Positions 27,098 through 36,289 of a DNA stretch of 64,000 nt are shown here, one piece after another. Source of the DNA: Aeromicrobium chenweiae (GTDB taxonomy: Bacteria > Actinomycetota > Actinomycetes > Propionibacteriales > Nocardioidaceae); assembly GCF_003065605.1 (NCBI RefSeq), contig NZ_CP026952.1, positions 1,054,001-1,118,000 of the forward strand. The letters are read 5' to 3'. The number at the start of each line of letters is the position of its first letter. Position 1 is the first letter of the stretch. Below the pieces are notes generated by a model, which saw only the letters and a program-made list of their open reading frames with translations, searched no databases and was not told where the DNA came from. The translations under genes were made by a program, and so were the position numbers.

Positions 27098-27151
27098 TTG
27101 CACGGTAGCGCAGGTCACCCCGCCTGCGCGAGGGTCTGCGCCGCGCCTGCG

Positions 27152-27325
27152 GCTGCCCAAACCCTCATCGCCGGCCCCGCCCTCGCGCCGAGGGGACGCA
27201 GGATGAGGGTTTGAGGTTGCCCGAGCTGCCCCAAACCCTCATCGCCCGTCCCGCCCCCGCGCCGAGGGGACGCAGGATGAGGGTTCGAGGTTGCCCAAGC
27301 TGCCCCAAACCCTCATCGCCCGTCC
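27152..27325. repeat. 74-bp tandem repeat, about 2.3 copies
   Basis: The period is exactly 74 bp (AAACCCTCATCG at 27159, 27233 and 27307). Each full unit contains an inverted pair, AAACCCTCATC and GATGAGGGTT(T/C), around a GC-rich middle (CGCGCCGAGGGGACGCAG). It fills the gap between two divergent promoters, directly upstream of the paired TGAGG-type operator. No gene is seen in the 382-bp interval 27060-27441. Confidence 0.85.
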
Positions 27326-27383
27326 GTTTCGCGATGTCGTCGAGCAGGGCGTCGCTGATGAGCGGACGCGCCTGCGGCAAATA

Positions 27384-27425
27384 TGAGGGATCCCTCATCT
27401 TTGTGTATAGTTGAGGAAAACCTCA
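27384..27425 (+). promoter_or_regulatory. Paired TGAGG-N4-CCTCA operator and promoter of the carboxyltransferase operon
   Basis: TGAGGGATCCCTCA (27384-27397, inside the longer palindrome ATGAGGGATCCCTCAT) and TGAGGAAAACCTCA (27412-27425) flank a good -10, TATAGT at 27406-27411. Centres are 28 bp apart. The motif matches the pair in front of fas. Confidence 0.75.
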
Positions 27426-27441
27426 TGTTTAGGAGTTCGAC

Positions 27442-28950
27442 GTGTCGAAGCTCGATCACCCCACGGTCGTCGAGGCAGCAGCGCCCGCAGACCAGCGCGA
27501 GGTGCTGACGCAGCGCCGCGACGCCCGGTTCGCCCGCGTCGAGCCCAAGGGCAAGAGGGTCTACACGGCCCGCGAGCGTGCCGAGATGCTGGTCGACGAG
27601 GGATCCTTCGTCGAGATGACGCCGATGCGCTCGGCGGGAGCGGACGCCGGCAGCGGCGTCGTCGCCGGCTGGGGCACGACCGACGGCCACTCGGTCGTCG
27701 TGGTCTCCCACGACGCCGCGGTCGCCTCCGGTGCGATCGGTGCCGTCATGGCCGAGAGCATCCAGAAGGCCCAGCGGTTCGCGATCGACAAGGGCTACCC
27801 GATCGTCTACATCAACGACTCCGGCGGAGCCCGCATCCACGACGGCATCTTCGCCCTCCACGGCTGCGGCGGGATCTTCGCGCTCAACATCGAGGCGCAG
27901 AGCCGCATCCCGCAGATCTCGCTGATCCTCGGGCCCTGCGCGGGCGCCGCGGCGTACTCGCCGGCACTCACCGACTGGACGATCATGGTCAAGGAGCAGG
28001 GCCAGATGTTCCTGACCGGTCCGGACATCGTCAAGGCCGCCACGGGCGAGGACGCGACCGCCGAGGACATCGGCGGGTCGGCCCTCCACACCCGCACGAG
28101 CGGTGTCGCCCACCTCGAGGTCGACAGCGAGGAGGAGGCCTTCGACGCGACGCGCCTGCTGCTGTCGTTCCTGCCGACCCACAAGGGTGGCAAGCAGAAG
28201 CGCCACGACCCGGTCCCGGCCAACCCGCGCGCCGCCGCGGCGCTGCCGACCCTCGTCCCGGAGAAGTCGAGCGTCGTGTTCGACATGAACAAGCTGCTCG
28301 ACGGCGTGCTCGACAACGGTGCGCGCCTCGAGCTGATGCCGACCCACGCGCCCAGCATCCTCACCCTCTTCGCCCGGCTCGACGGCCACGCGGTCGGCGT
28401 CCTGGCCAACCAGCCCAACGCCCGCGGCGGCATCCTCGACTCCAAGGCGTCGGTCAAGGCGGCTCGTTTCGTGGAGTTCTGCGGCCGGTTCGACCTGCCC
28501 GTGCTCACGTTCGTCGACGTGCCCGGGTTCCTGCCCGGCACGGTCGAGGAGGGGCGAGGCGTCATCACGCATGGCGCCAAGCTGCTCAAGGCGTACGTCG
28601 ACACCAAGAGCCCCAAGCTCACCGTGGTCGTGCGCAAGTCGTACGGCGGTGCGTACATCGCGATGGGCTCGGCCTCGCTGGGCGCGCACGCGAACTGGGC
28701 CTGGTCCGGCTCCGAGATCGCCGTGATGGGACCGGGCGGGGCGGTGGCCCTGCTGCACCGTCGTGCCCTCAAGGAGGCCGAGGAGCCGACCGTCCTGCGT
28801 GACGAGCTCGCCGCGGTCTACCGCGAGGAGGTCGCCCGGCCGTACCTCGCCGCCGAGGCAGGCATCGTCGACGACGTCATCCATCCCGAGGAGACCCGCG
28901 ACCGGATGATCGGTGCCATGCGCATGCTGACCCACGGCGCGGGTGAGTGA
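27442..28950 (+). CDS. Acyl-CoA carboxylase carboxyltransferase (beta) subunit
   Basis: 502 residues with both carboxyltransferase halves. The first has NDSGGARIHDGI near 128 and CAGAAAYSPALTD; the second has VPGFLPG, GAKLLKAY and SYGGAYIAMGS. It moves carboxyl from biotin to an acyl-CoA. GTG at 27442 lies 6 nt after AGGAG. The stop overlaps the start of a small biotin carrier gene. No biotin carboxylase subunit is encoded nearby, so an AccA/AccC-type partner must come from elsewhere. The operator shared with fas suggests that its product, probably malonyl-CoA, feeds the type I synthase; propionyl-CoA as substrate cannot be excluded. Confidence 0.88.
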   Translation: MSKLDHPTVVEAAAPADQREVLTQRRDARFARVEPKGKRVYTARERAEMLVDEGSFVEMTPMRSAGADAGSGVVAGWGTTDGHSVVVVSHDAAVASGAIGAVMAESIQKAQRFAIDKGYPIVYINDSGGARIHDGIFALHGCGGIFALNIEAQSRIPQISLILGPCAGAAAYSPALTDWTIMVKEQGQMFLTGPDIVKAATGEDATAEDIGGSALHTRTSGVAHLEVDSEEEAFDATRLLLSFLPTHKGGKQKRHDPVPANPRAAAALPTLVPEKSSVVFDMNKLLDGVLDNGARLELMPTHAPSILTLFARLDGHAVGVLANQPNARGGILDSKASVKAARFVEFCGRFDLPVLTFVDVPGFLPGTVEEGRGVITHGAKLLKAYVDTKSPKLTVVVRKSYGGAYIAMGSASLGAHANWAWSGSEIAVMGPGGAVALLHRRALKEAEEPTVLRDELAAVYREEVARPYLAAEAGIVDDVIHPEETRDRMIGAMRMLTHGAGE

Positions 28951-29177
28951 TGTTCCTCGCGCGCGCAGAGATCGTCTCGAACGTCTGGAAGATCGTCGCC
29001 CGGGAGGGTGACCAGGTCGGCCCCGGTGACGTCCTGGCGGTGCTGGAGTCCATGAAGATGGAGATCCCCCTCAGGGCTCCCGTGAGTGGTTACGTCAGCA
29101 AGGTGCTGGTGACGCTCGGGCAGATCGTCCAGGAGGGCGACCCCGTCATGGAGATCGACGAGACCGCCAGCGCCTGA
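28950..29177 (+). CDS. Small biotin/lipoyl carrier protein (TB7.3-like)
   Basis: 75 residues, one biotinyl domain. The attachment lysine lies in ESMKMEIPL, with the flanking Gly-rich turns GDVLAVLE and VQEGDPVMEID. The ATG at 28950 overlaps the upstream stop (TGATG); a GTG three bases earlier is an alternative. It resembles the free-standing M. tuberculosis biotin protein TB7.3. It would carry carboxybiotin between a biotin carboxylase and the carboxyltransferase just upstream. Confidence 0.87.
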   Translation: MFLARAEIVSNVWKIVAREGDQVGPGDVLAVLESMKMEIPLRAPVSGYVSKVLVTLGQIVQEGDPVMEIDETASA

Positions 29178-29196
29178 CGTCTGGCATCATCGGCGG

Positions 29197-29928
29197 GTGC
29201 CCGCCGACGAGATCTCCTACGAGCTGCCCATGCGCTGGGCGGACCTCGACTCCCTCAACCACGTCAACAACGTCGTCTACCTCGACTACGCCGCCGAGGC
29301 GCGAGCCCGGCTCGTGGACGACGGCCTGGCGCTGGACGACGGGGCGGTCTCGTCGCTGACGGTGATGTTCCTGCGACCGATGATGCTCAGCCGGGACCCG
29401 GTCACGGTGGTGTCGACGCTCGGCGAGGGCGAGCTGACCCAGGACATCTGCGTGGTCAAGGACGGGGAGCGCACCGACTTCGCGCGGGTCGTCACCGGCC
29501 TCGCGCCCCGTGTGGACGCCACCCCGCGGCCGGTCGACGCGGAGCCCATGGCCGTGCGGCTGCGGCGCTCCGACCTCGACGCGTCGGGCGCGGTGCGCCC
29601 CGCCAAGGTCTTCGAGCTCTTCCAGGAGATCCGCGTCCTGGACGTGTCGACCCGGCTCGGCTGGCTGACACCGGGCAGCTTCGTGGTCGGGACCTCCCGT
29701 GTGGGTTTCAGGCGACCGATCCCGTGGCGTGAGGAGCCGTACCGGGCCGTCGACTGGATCAGCCGCGTCGGCAACGCCTCGTTCGAGATCCGATGCGAGA
29801 TCACCGACGGCACGCACGTGCTCGCCGACTCCACCACGACCCTGGTCGGCTTCGACCTCGCGGCGCAGTCGTCCCGCCGGTTCGGCGACGTCGAGCGGTC
29901 ACGCCTCCTGGAGCTCGTCCAGGAGTGA
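29197..29928 (+). CDS. Tandem hotdog acyl-CoA thioesterase
   Basis: 243 residues with two 4HBT/hotdog units. The first has RWADLDSLNHVNNVVYLDYAA (in part), with the catalytic Asp in the LDSLNHVNN segment; the second begins near residue 118 (RLRRSDLDASGAVRPAKVFELFQE). It hydrolyses acyl-CoA. GTG at 29197 has CATCAT 6 nt before it, a weak -10, so it may be leaderless. M. tuberculosis has a thioesterase (Rv2475c) in the same neighbourhood between ettA and glbO, which supports orthology. Confidence 0.83.
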   Translation: MPADEISYELPMRWADLDSLNHVNNVVYLDYAAEARARLVDDGLALDDGAVSSLTVMFLRPMMLSRDPVTVVSTLGEGELTQDICVVKDGERTDFARVVTGLAPRVDATPRPVDAEPMAVRLRRSDLDASGAVRPAKVFELFQEIRVLDVSTRLGWLTPGSFVVGTSRVGFRRPIPWREEPYRAVDWISRVGNASFEIRCEITDGTHVLADSTTTLVGFDLAAQSSRRFGDVERSRLLELVQE

Positions 29929-29950
29929 GCCTCAGCCGGGCGTGCCGGGC

Positions 29951-30012
29951 GAGTTGACCATGCTGCTTCCTCCGTTCATGGCCCAACTCCGCTTCGCTTC
30001 GCTCAGCCCGCG
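29951..30012. mobile_element. 62-bp insertion that duplicated the 3' end of glbO
   Basis: GAGTTGACCAT occurs at 29951-29961 and again at 30013-30023, 62 bp apart; on the minus strand it encodes the last residues MVNS of glbO. Both copies are followed by in-frame stops (GGC TGA), giving endings VNSAG and VNSPGTPG. Between them lies TGAGCGAAGCGAAGCGGAG plus TTGGGCCATGAACGG, resembling the element at 63.57 kb. The present glbO stop is supplied by the insertion. Called mobile by inference. Confidence 0.55.
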
Positions 30013-30395
30013 GAGTTGACCATGAACTGCGCGGCGTGCTGGACGTACGCCCAGAACTGCGCGTCGTGCTCGGGGGAGAGGGCGGCCTTGTCGAGCGCCG
30101 CCCGGAAGTGCATGAGCCAGTGGTCGCGCGCCCGCTCGTCCACGACGAACGAGATGTGCCGCATGCGCAGGCGCGGGTGGCCGCGCTGCTCGGAGTACGT
30201 CGTGGGTCCGCCCCAGTACTGCTCCAGGAACATCGTGAACCGGTGGGCGGCGGGGGCGAGGTCCTCCTCGGGATAGAGCGGACGCAGCACCTCGTCGGTC
30301 GCGACGCCCTCGTAGAAGGTGTCCACGATCTGCTTGATCGTGTCGTGACCGCCGATCGCCTCGTAGAACGTCTGCTCGGCACCAGTCGTGCTCAT
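30003..30395 (-). CDS. glbO: Group II truncated haemoglobin (trHbO)
   Basis: 130 residues. The globin fold has TFYEGVATDEVLRPLYPEED (B-helix Tyr), FTMFLEQYWGGPTTY, the proximal His in RGHPRLRMRH and the group II Trp in ARDHWLMHFRAAL. It binds O2 and is thought to assist respiration or redox chemistry. It overlaps mscS by 4 bp (ATGA) and follows it in an operon. The C-terminus was altered by a short insertion that brought a new stop; the previous ending (VNSPGTPG) survives as a remnant downstream. Confidence 0.9.
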   Translation of the reverse strand: MSTTGAEQTFYEAIGGHDTIKQIVDTFYEGVATDEVLRPLYPEEDLAPAAHRFTMFLEQYWGGPTTYSEQRGHPRLRMRHISFVVDERARDHWLMHFRAALDKAALSPEHDAQFWAYVQHAAQFMVNSAG

Positions 30396-31330
30396 GCTTC
30401 TTCACCATCCATGTGAACCATCGGGAACGTCGTGGGGATGCGGATGCCGGCACGGTCGAACTCGGCCTTGATCCGCCGGCGCATCGCCCTCGCAACCAGC
30501 CACTGCTGCGCGGGGGCGGTCTTCAGGACGACACGGACCACGACACCATCCTTGTCGAAGCGCTCGACGCCCCAGACCTCAGGGGCCTCGATGATGACGT
30601 CGTGGAACTGCGGCTCCTCGTACGTCGAGGTCGCCACCTGCTGCAGGATCTCCTGGACCCGGTCCAGGTCCGCGTCGTACGACACCGTGACGTCCAGGAC
30701 CGTGCGGGCCCAGTTCTGGCTCTGGTTGCCCACCCGCAGGATCTCTCCGTTGCGGACGTACCAGACCGTGCCGTTGACGTCGCGCAGCCGGGTGACGCGC
30801 AGGCCCACCGCCTCGACCGTGCCGGTCGCCTCGCCCAGGTCGACGGTGTCACCCACGCCGTACTGGTCCTCGAGGATCATGAAGATGCCCGACAGGAAGT
30901 CCTTCACGAGGTTCTGCGCGCCGAAGCCCAGCGCGAGGCCGACGATTCCGGCGCTCGCGATGATCGGGGCGATGTTGATGCCCAGCTTGGCGAGCACCGA
31001 GATCGCGACGACCGCCATGATCATGCCCGTCGCGACGCTCTTGAGCAGCGAGCCCATCGTCTCGGCACGCTGCTGGCGTCGCTGGTGCACCGCCGGCTTC
31101 AGGTCGGCCAGGAACTCGCCCGCCCGGGAGTTGGCGATGACGCCCGGCACGGCGCCCTTGCCGGCGCGCGAGACGAGTCGATCGATCGACCGGCACACGA
31201 ACCAGCGGAACGCGAGACCGAGCACGATGACCAGGAGGATCGCGCCCGGCTTGGCGACGAACCACTCCCACGCCTGCTCGGAGGGGATGTCCCAGTCGAC
31301 CTTGAAGCTGTTCTCGTCGAGGTGAGGCAT
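30392..31330 (-). CDS. Small-conductance mechanosensitive channel, MscS family
   Basis: 312 residues. Hydrophobic segments are at about 29-50, 105-123 and 126-150; the last is the pore-lining helix with glycines and alanines (SAGIVGLALGFGAQNLVKDFLSG in part). The beta domain EDQYGVGDTVDLGEATGTVE and the C-terminal alpha/beta domain follow. It releases solutes during hypo-osmotic shock. The start at 31330 is the most upstream Met. Divergent from a small membrane protein gene at 31364. The pairing with glbO in one operon is conserved-looking but functionally unexplained. Confidence 0.88.
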   Translation of the reverse strand: MPHLDENSFKVDWDIPSEQAWEWFVAKPGAILLVIVLGLAFRWFVCRSIDRLVSRAGKGAVPGVIANSRAGEFLADLKPAVHQRRQQRAETMGSLLKSVATGMIMAVVAISVLAKLGINIAPIIASAGIVGLALGFGAQNLVKDFLSGIFMILEDQYGVGDTVDLGEATGTVEAVGLRVTRLRDVNGTVWYVRNGEILRVGNQSQNWARTVLDVTVSYDADLDRVQEILQQVATSTYEEPQFHDVIIEAPEVWGVERFDKDGVVVRVVLKTAPAQQWLVARAMRRRIKAEFDRAGIRIPTTFPMVHMDGEEA

Positions 31331-31350
31331 TCCTCCAGCCTACGGGTGGA

Positions 31351-31356
31351 TACGAT
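31351..31356 (+). promoter_or_regulatory. -10 element TACGAT, leaderless
   Basis: TACGAT ends 7 nt before the ATG at 31364 of the small membrane protein and favours that start over the ATG at 31355. Confidence 0.5.
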
Positions 31357-31363
31357 GGACCCC

Positions 31364-31645
31364 ATGAGGACTCCTGCTCGTGTGCTGACCGTCGCCCTCT
31401 CGTTCGCCGTCATGTTCGTCGCGGGCACCGCCGCGGCCATGGCCGACGCCCCCACGGGCGGAGCGTGGCCCGACGGCGAGAAGAAGAGCGACCTCGACCT
31501 GCTGCTGCTCTTCGGTGGCGGCACCCTCGTGCTGTTCGTCGTCGTGGCCCTCTTCGGCCTGCTGACCGCACGCAACAACTACGTGCCGCCGGCGCCCAGC
31601 ACCGAGCTGGCCACGACGAGCGACAACGCCCCCGTCCAGCACTGA
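31364..31645 (+). CDS. Small two-segment membrane protein, unknown function
   Basis: 93 residues, not recognised. An N-terminal signal-like helix (RVLTVALSFAVMFVAG) ends in AAAMADAPT, which could be a signal-peptidase site; a second hydrophobic helix follows (LLLLFGGGTLVLFVVVALFGLL) and then a Pro-rich tail, PPAPSTELATT. It is probably an exported protein with one membrane anchor. It is divergent from mscS and convergent with an SDR gene. No function should be assigned. Confidence 0.65.
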   Translation: MRTPARVLTVALSFAVMFVAGTAAAMADAPTGGAWPDGEKKSDLDLLLLFGGGTLVLFVVVALFGLLTARNNYVPPAPSTELATTSDNAPVQH

Positions 31646-31666
31646 GCCGGGCCGGGGGCCGACGCG

Positions 31667-32422
31667 CTAGCGGGGCGCCATCCGCAGCGCGCCGTCCATG
31701 CGGATGGTCTCGCCGTTGAGGTAGTCGTGGTCGACGATCATCGTCACCAGCTTGGCGTACTCGCTGGGCTCGCACAGGCGCTGCGGGAACGGGACGCCCG
31801 CGGCCAGGCCGGCCCGGAACTCCTCGCTGACCGTGGCCAGCATCGGGGTGTTGACGATGCCGGGAGCGATCGTGCAGACCCGGATGCCGTACTGGGCGAG
31901 GTCCCGCGCGGCGGGCAGGGTCATGCCGACGATGCCGCCCTTGGACGATGCGTAGGCGACCTGGCCGATCTGTCCGTCGTACGCCGCGATCGAGGCGGTG
32001 TTCACGATGACGCCACGCTGGCCGTTCTCGTCGGGCTCGGTCGCGGCGATGGCCTCCGAGGCCAGCGCGAGGACCGTGAAGCTGCCGACGAGGTTGATCT
32101 GGACGATCTTGGCGTACAGCGCGAGGTCGTGGACGCCCTTGCGGCCGAGGATGCGGGCCGAGGGGCCGATGCCCGCGCAGTTGACGACCGTGCGCAGCGG
32201 AGCACCCTCGCTCGCGGTCGCGACCGCGGAGCGCACCTGCTCCTCGTCGGTGACGTCGGCGGCGAGGTACGCCACGCCCGGGACCTGCGGGGCCTGCTCG
32301 ATCGAGCCGGGCAGGTCGATCGCGTAGACCGCGGCACCCTGCTCGGCGAGGGCCAGGGCGGTGGCGGCACCGAGCCCGGAGGCTCCGCCGGACACGATGG
32401 CTGCGGTGTCGTTGAGCTGCAT
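31667..32422 (-). CDS. SDR-type 3-hydroxyacyl-CoA dehydrogenase (HSD17B10-like)
   Basis: 251 residues. VSGGASGLG is the cofactor loop, with acidic IDLP after the second strand (NAD-type), NCAGIGPS, NTASIAAYDGQIGQVAYASSKGG (in part) with Ser, Tyr and Lys, and APGIVNTPM. This pattern matches type II 3-hydroxyacyl-CoA dehydrogenases. ATG at 32422 follows AAGGAGA. It lies downstream of the acyl-CoA dehydrogenase on the same strand, separated by a 61-bp palindrome, and would carry out the next oxidative step. Confidence 0.88.
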   Translation of the reverse strand: MQLNDTAAIVSGGASGLGAATALALAEQGAAVYAIDLPGSIEQAPQVPGVAYLAADVTDEEQVRSAVATASEGAPLRTVVNCAGIGPSARILGRKGVHDLALYAKIVQINLVGSFTVLALASEAIAATEPDENGQRGVIVNTASIAAYDGQIGQVAYASSKGGIVGMTLPAARDLAQYGIRVCTIAPGIVNTPMLATVSEEFRAGLAAGVPFPQRLCEPSEYAKLVTMIVDHDYLNGETIRMDGALRMAPR

Positions 32423-32440
32423 GGTTCTCCTTGAAGTGGC

Positions 32441-32501
32441 GCTGGGCCTGACGTTTCTGCCGACACGCCGACGGCGTGTCCGCAGAAACGTCAGGGCCAG
32501 C
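32441..32501. repeat. 61-bp nested palindromic repeat, copy 2
   Basis: Same length and design as 10911-10971, with four substitutions; one outer arm has a single mismatch (GTCAGGGCCAGC). It lies 13 bp after the acyl-CoA dehydrogenase stop and 18 bp before the SDR start on the minus strand, so it may attenuate or process the transcript between the two genes. Confidence 0.85.
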
Positions 32502-32514
32502 GGGGTGTGGGTGG

Positions 32515-33657
32515 TCAGCGCGCGAGGTTGCGGCTGATGACGAGTCGTTGGATCTGGTTGGTGCCCTCGAAGATCTGCATGACCTTGGCCTCGCGCATGA
32601 ACCGCTCGACCGGGAAGTCCTTGGTGTAGCCGGCGCCGCCGAGCACCTGCACGGCGTCCGTCGTGACCTTCATGGCGTTGTCGGTGCAGACCATCTTGGC
32701 GATCGAGGCCTGCCGCGAGTACGGGCGCCCCGCGTCCTTCAGGCGGGCCGCGGCCAGATAGGTCGCGCGAGCGGACTCGACCGCGGCGGCCATGTCGGCC
32801 AGCACGAACGCGAGCCCCTGGTGGTCGATGATCGCCCGGCCGAACGTCTCGCGCTCCTTCGCGTACGCGATCGCGACGTCGAGAGCCTCCTGGGCCAGTC
32901 CCGTGGCGACCGCGGCGATGCCGAGGCGTCCGGCGTCCAGCCCGGCCAGGGCGATCGGCAGGCCCTGCCCCTCCGCGCCGAGGCGCCGCTCGGCGGGCAC
33001 GCGGACGTCGTCGAACAGCATCGTGGCCGTCGTCGACGACATCAGGCCCATCTTCTGCTCGGGGTTGTCCGCGCTCAGCCCGGGCGTGTCCGCGGGGACG
33101 AGGAAGCAGGAGATGCCGCGGCCGCCGTCGTCGCTGGTGCGGGCCATGACCTTGTAGAAGTCGGCCTGGCCGCCGTGCGTGGTCCAGGCCTTGGCGCCGT
33201 TGATGACGTACTCGTCGCCCTCGCGCACCGCCCGGGTGCGCATCGCGGCCGGATCGGACCCGGCATGGGCCTCCGACAGGCAGTACGCACCCAGCTGCTC
33301 GCCCGACAGCATCTCGGGCAGCCAGGCCTGCTGCTGCTCCTGCGTCCCGGCCGTGAACAGTCCGAAGCACGACAGGGCGTGCACGCTGACCCCCACGCCG
33401 ACCGATGCGGAGGCGGACGCGATCTCCTCGAGGGCCTGCAGGTAGACCTCGTACGGCTGCCCGCCGCCGCCCACCTCCTCGGGGTAGGGCAGCGAGAGCA
33501 GCCCGGCGCGACCCAGCGTGCGGAAGACGTCCCGGGGGAACTCCGCGCGGGCGTCCAGGCCGGCGATCACCGGCCGCAGGTCCTTGGCCACGATGCTGCG
33601 CGTCAGCTCGATCAGGTCGGTGGATTCCTCGGTCGGCATGAGACGTTCGGCCGGCAT
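32515..33657 (-). CDS. Acyl-CoA dehydrogenase, medium/short-chain type
   Basis: 380 residues. CLSEAHAGSDPAAM and the C-terminal QVLGGAGYTKDFPVERF are the family motifs. The catalytic Glu is about residue 364 in IFEGTNQIQ, the normal medium-chain position, unlike the dehydrogenase at 7.7 kb. It gives electrons to ETF. ATG 33657 follows GAGGAGG; the GTG at 33687 is in frame but lies in the operator region. Divergent from a TetR gene whose operator would cover both promoters. Confidence 0.9.
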   Translation of the reverse strand: MPAERLMPTEESTDLIELTRSIVAKDLRPVIAGLDARAEFPRDVFRTLGRAGLLSLPYPEEVGGGGQPYEVYLQALEEIASASASVGVGVSVHALSCFGLFTAGTQEQQQAWLPEMLSGEQLGAYCLSEAHAGSDPAAMRTRAVREGDEYVINGAKAWTTHGGQADFYKVMARTSDDGGRGISCFLVPADTPGLSADNPEQKMGLMSSTTATMLFDDVRVPAERRLGAEGQGLPIALAGLDAGRLGIAAVATGLAQEALDVAIAYAKERETFGRAIIDHQGLAFVLADMAAAVESARATYLAAARLKDAGRPYSRQASIAKMVCTDNAMKVTTDAVQVLGGAGYTKDFPVERFMREAKVMQIFEGTNQIQRLVISRNLAR

Positions 33658-33675
33658 GTGCCCTCCTCGGTGGTC

Positions 33676-33715
33676 AGTACCAAGCACAGTACCGGAGGAC
33701 CGTCTCTGGTACTGT
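33676..33715. promoter_or_regulatory. AGTACC/GGTACT operator and leaderless -10 of tetR
   Basis: AGTACC at 33676-33681 and 33688-33693 and GGTACT at 33708-33713 give direct and inverted half-sites; CAGTACC (33687-33693) and GGTACTG (33708-33714) are exact inverses. TACTGT at 33710-33715, inside the last half-site, ends 7 nt before the TetR ATG at 33723 and is its likely -10. Confidence 0.62.
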
Positions 33716-33722
33716 CCGGGGC

Positions 33723-35296
<1,574 letters not shown>

Positions 35297-35300
<4 letters not shown>

Positions 35301-36289
35301 GAGCCGAGGACGTCGCGCATGGGCGGGCGCTCGACCGTGGTGGTCGTGCGCTCGCCCATCCGCATCTCGGTGCCCTCACGGTGGAACACGACCGCCGTGC
35401 TCTCGACGGACTCCCGCACCCCGGGCGCGGCGCGGAGGTCGAACGCGGCCTGCACGTGCTGCGCCATCGCGCTGAGCGCGGCGAGGTCCTGGTGGCGGTG
35501 CAGCCGCAGGCCCAGGTCGACCTGCGCCATCGCGGAGAGGCCGTGCTCGCGCAGCACGTCGATCATCAGGCCGATGTCGACGCCGTAGTCCGAGACGTAC
35601 GGGACGCCTCGCAGGGCGTCAACGCGGAAGGCGCACTCGCCGGCGAGCGGCTGGACGAACCCCGAGAGCAGGGGAGTGCGGGACAGGATGAGCGGTCGGG
35701 CGACGAGCTCGGTCACCCGTCCGCCGCCCGAGGACCGGGAGGGACCCGACGACCACGGGCGGTCGTAGAACGCCTTGACGAAGACGAGGTCGTCCTCGAG
35801 GAGCAGGGGGCCGAGCAGGCCGATCACGAAGTCGGCGGTGAACTCCTGGACGTCGGCGTCCAGGTAGATGCCGATGTCGCCGGTCATCACCGCGAGCGCC
35901 TTCCACATCGCCTCGCCCTTGCCGGGGCGGCTGCCCACGTGGGGGACGATCTCGTCGACGTGGAAGACCTTCGCGCCGGCGTCGCGGGCGATGTCCGCGG
36001 TCGCATCCGTGGAGTGCGAGTCGATCACGATGATCTCGTCGACCAGCGGGAGGCGGTCCACCAGCTCGGTGCGCAGCGTCGTGACGATCGCGCCGACGGT
36101 GGCCGCCTCGTCCCGGGCGGGGATGAGGATGCTGACGCGGGTGCCCTGCTTCGCCGCCACGAGCGCGGTGGGGTCGAACTGGTCGAACCGGTACGTGCGC
36201 GTGTCGAACCAGGCCGCGGCCTCGCGCAGCTCCGCGGACGGGTCGTCAGACAAGGCCGCGCACCACCCGCGTCGGGGGGCGGTCACCAC
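35297..36289 (-). CDS. gpgS: Glucosyl-3-phosphoglycerate synthase
   Basis: 330 residues from the most upstream start, GT81/GT2-like. It has YRFDQFDPTALVAAKQG, VSILIPARDEAATVG for UDP-glucose, IVIDSHSTDAT, the metal-binding DADVQEF, and PLAGECAFRVDALRGVPYVSDYGVD in part. It joins glucose to 3-phosphoglycerate, the first step of methylglucose lipopolysaccharide or glucosylglycerate synthesis. The start is uncertain: GTG 36289 overlaps folP2 by 44 bp, while TTG 36253 overlaps by 8 bp and begins at LSDDPSAEL. The folP2-gpgS order matches M. tuberculosis Rv1207-Rv1208. Confidence 0.9.

Noticed and set aside
29932-30495. Alternative minus-strand frame overlapping glbO
   Set aside because: It lies out of frame across glbO; only its last codons are meaningful, as the remnant old end of glbO.
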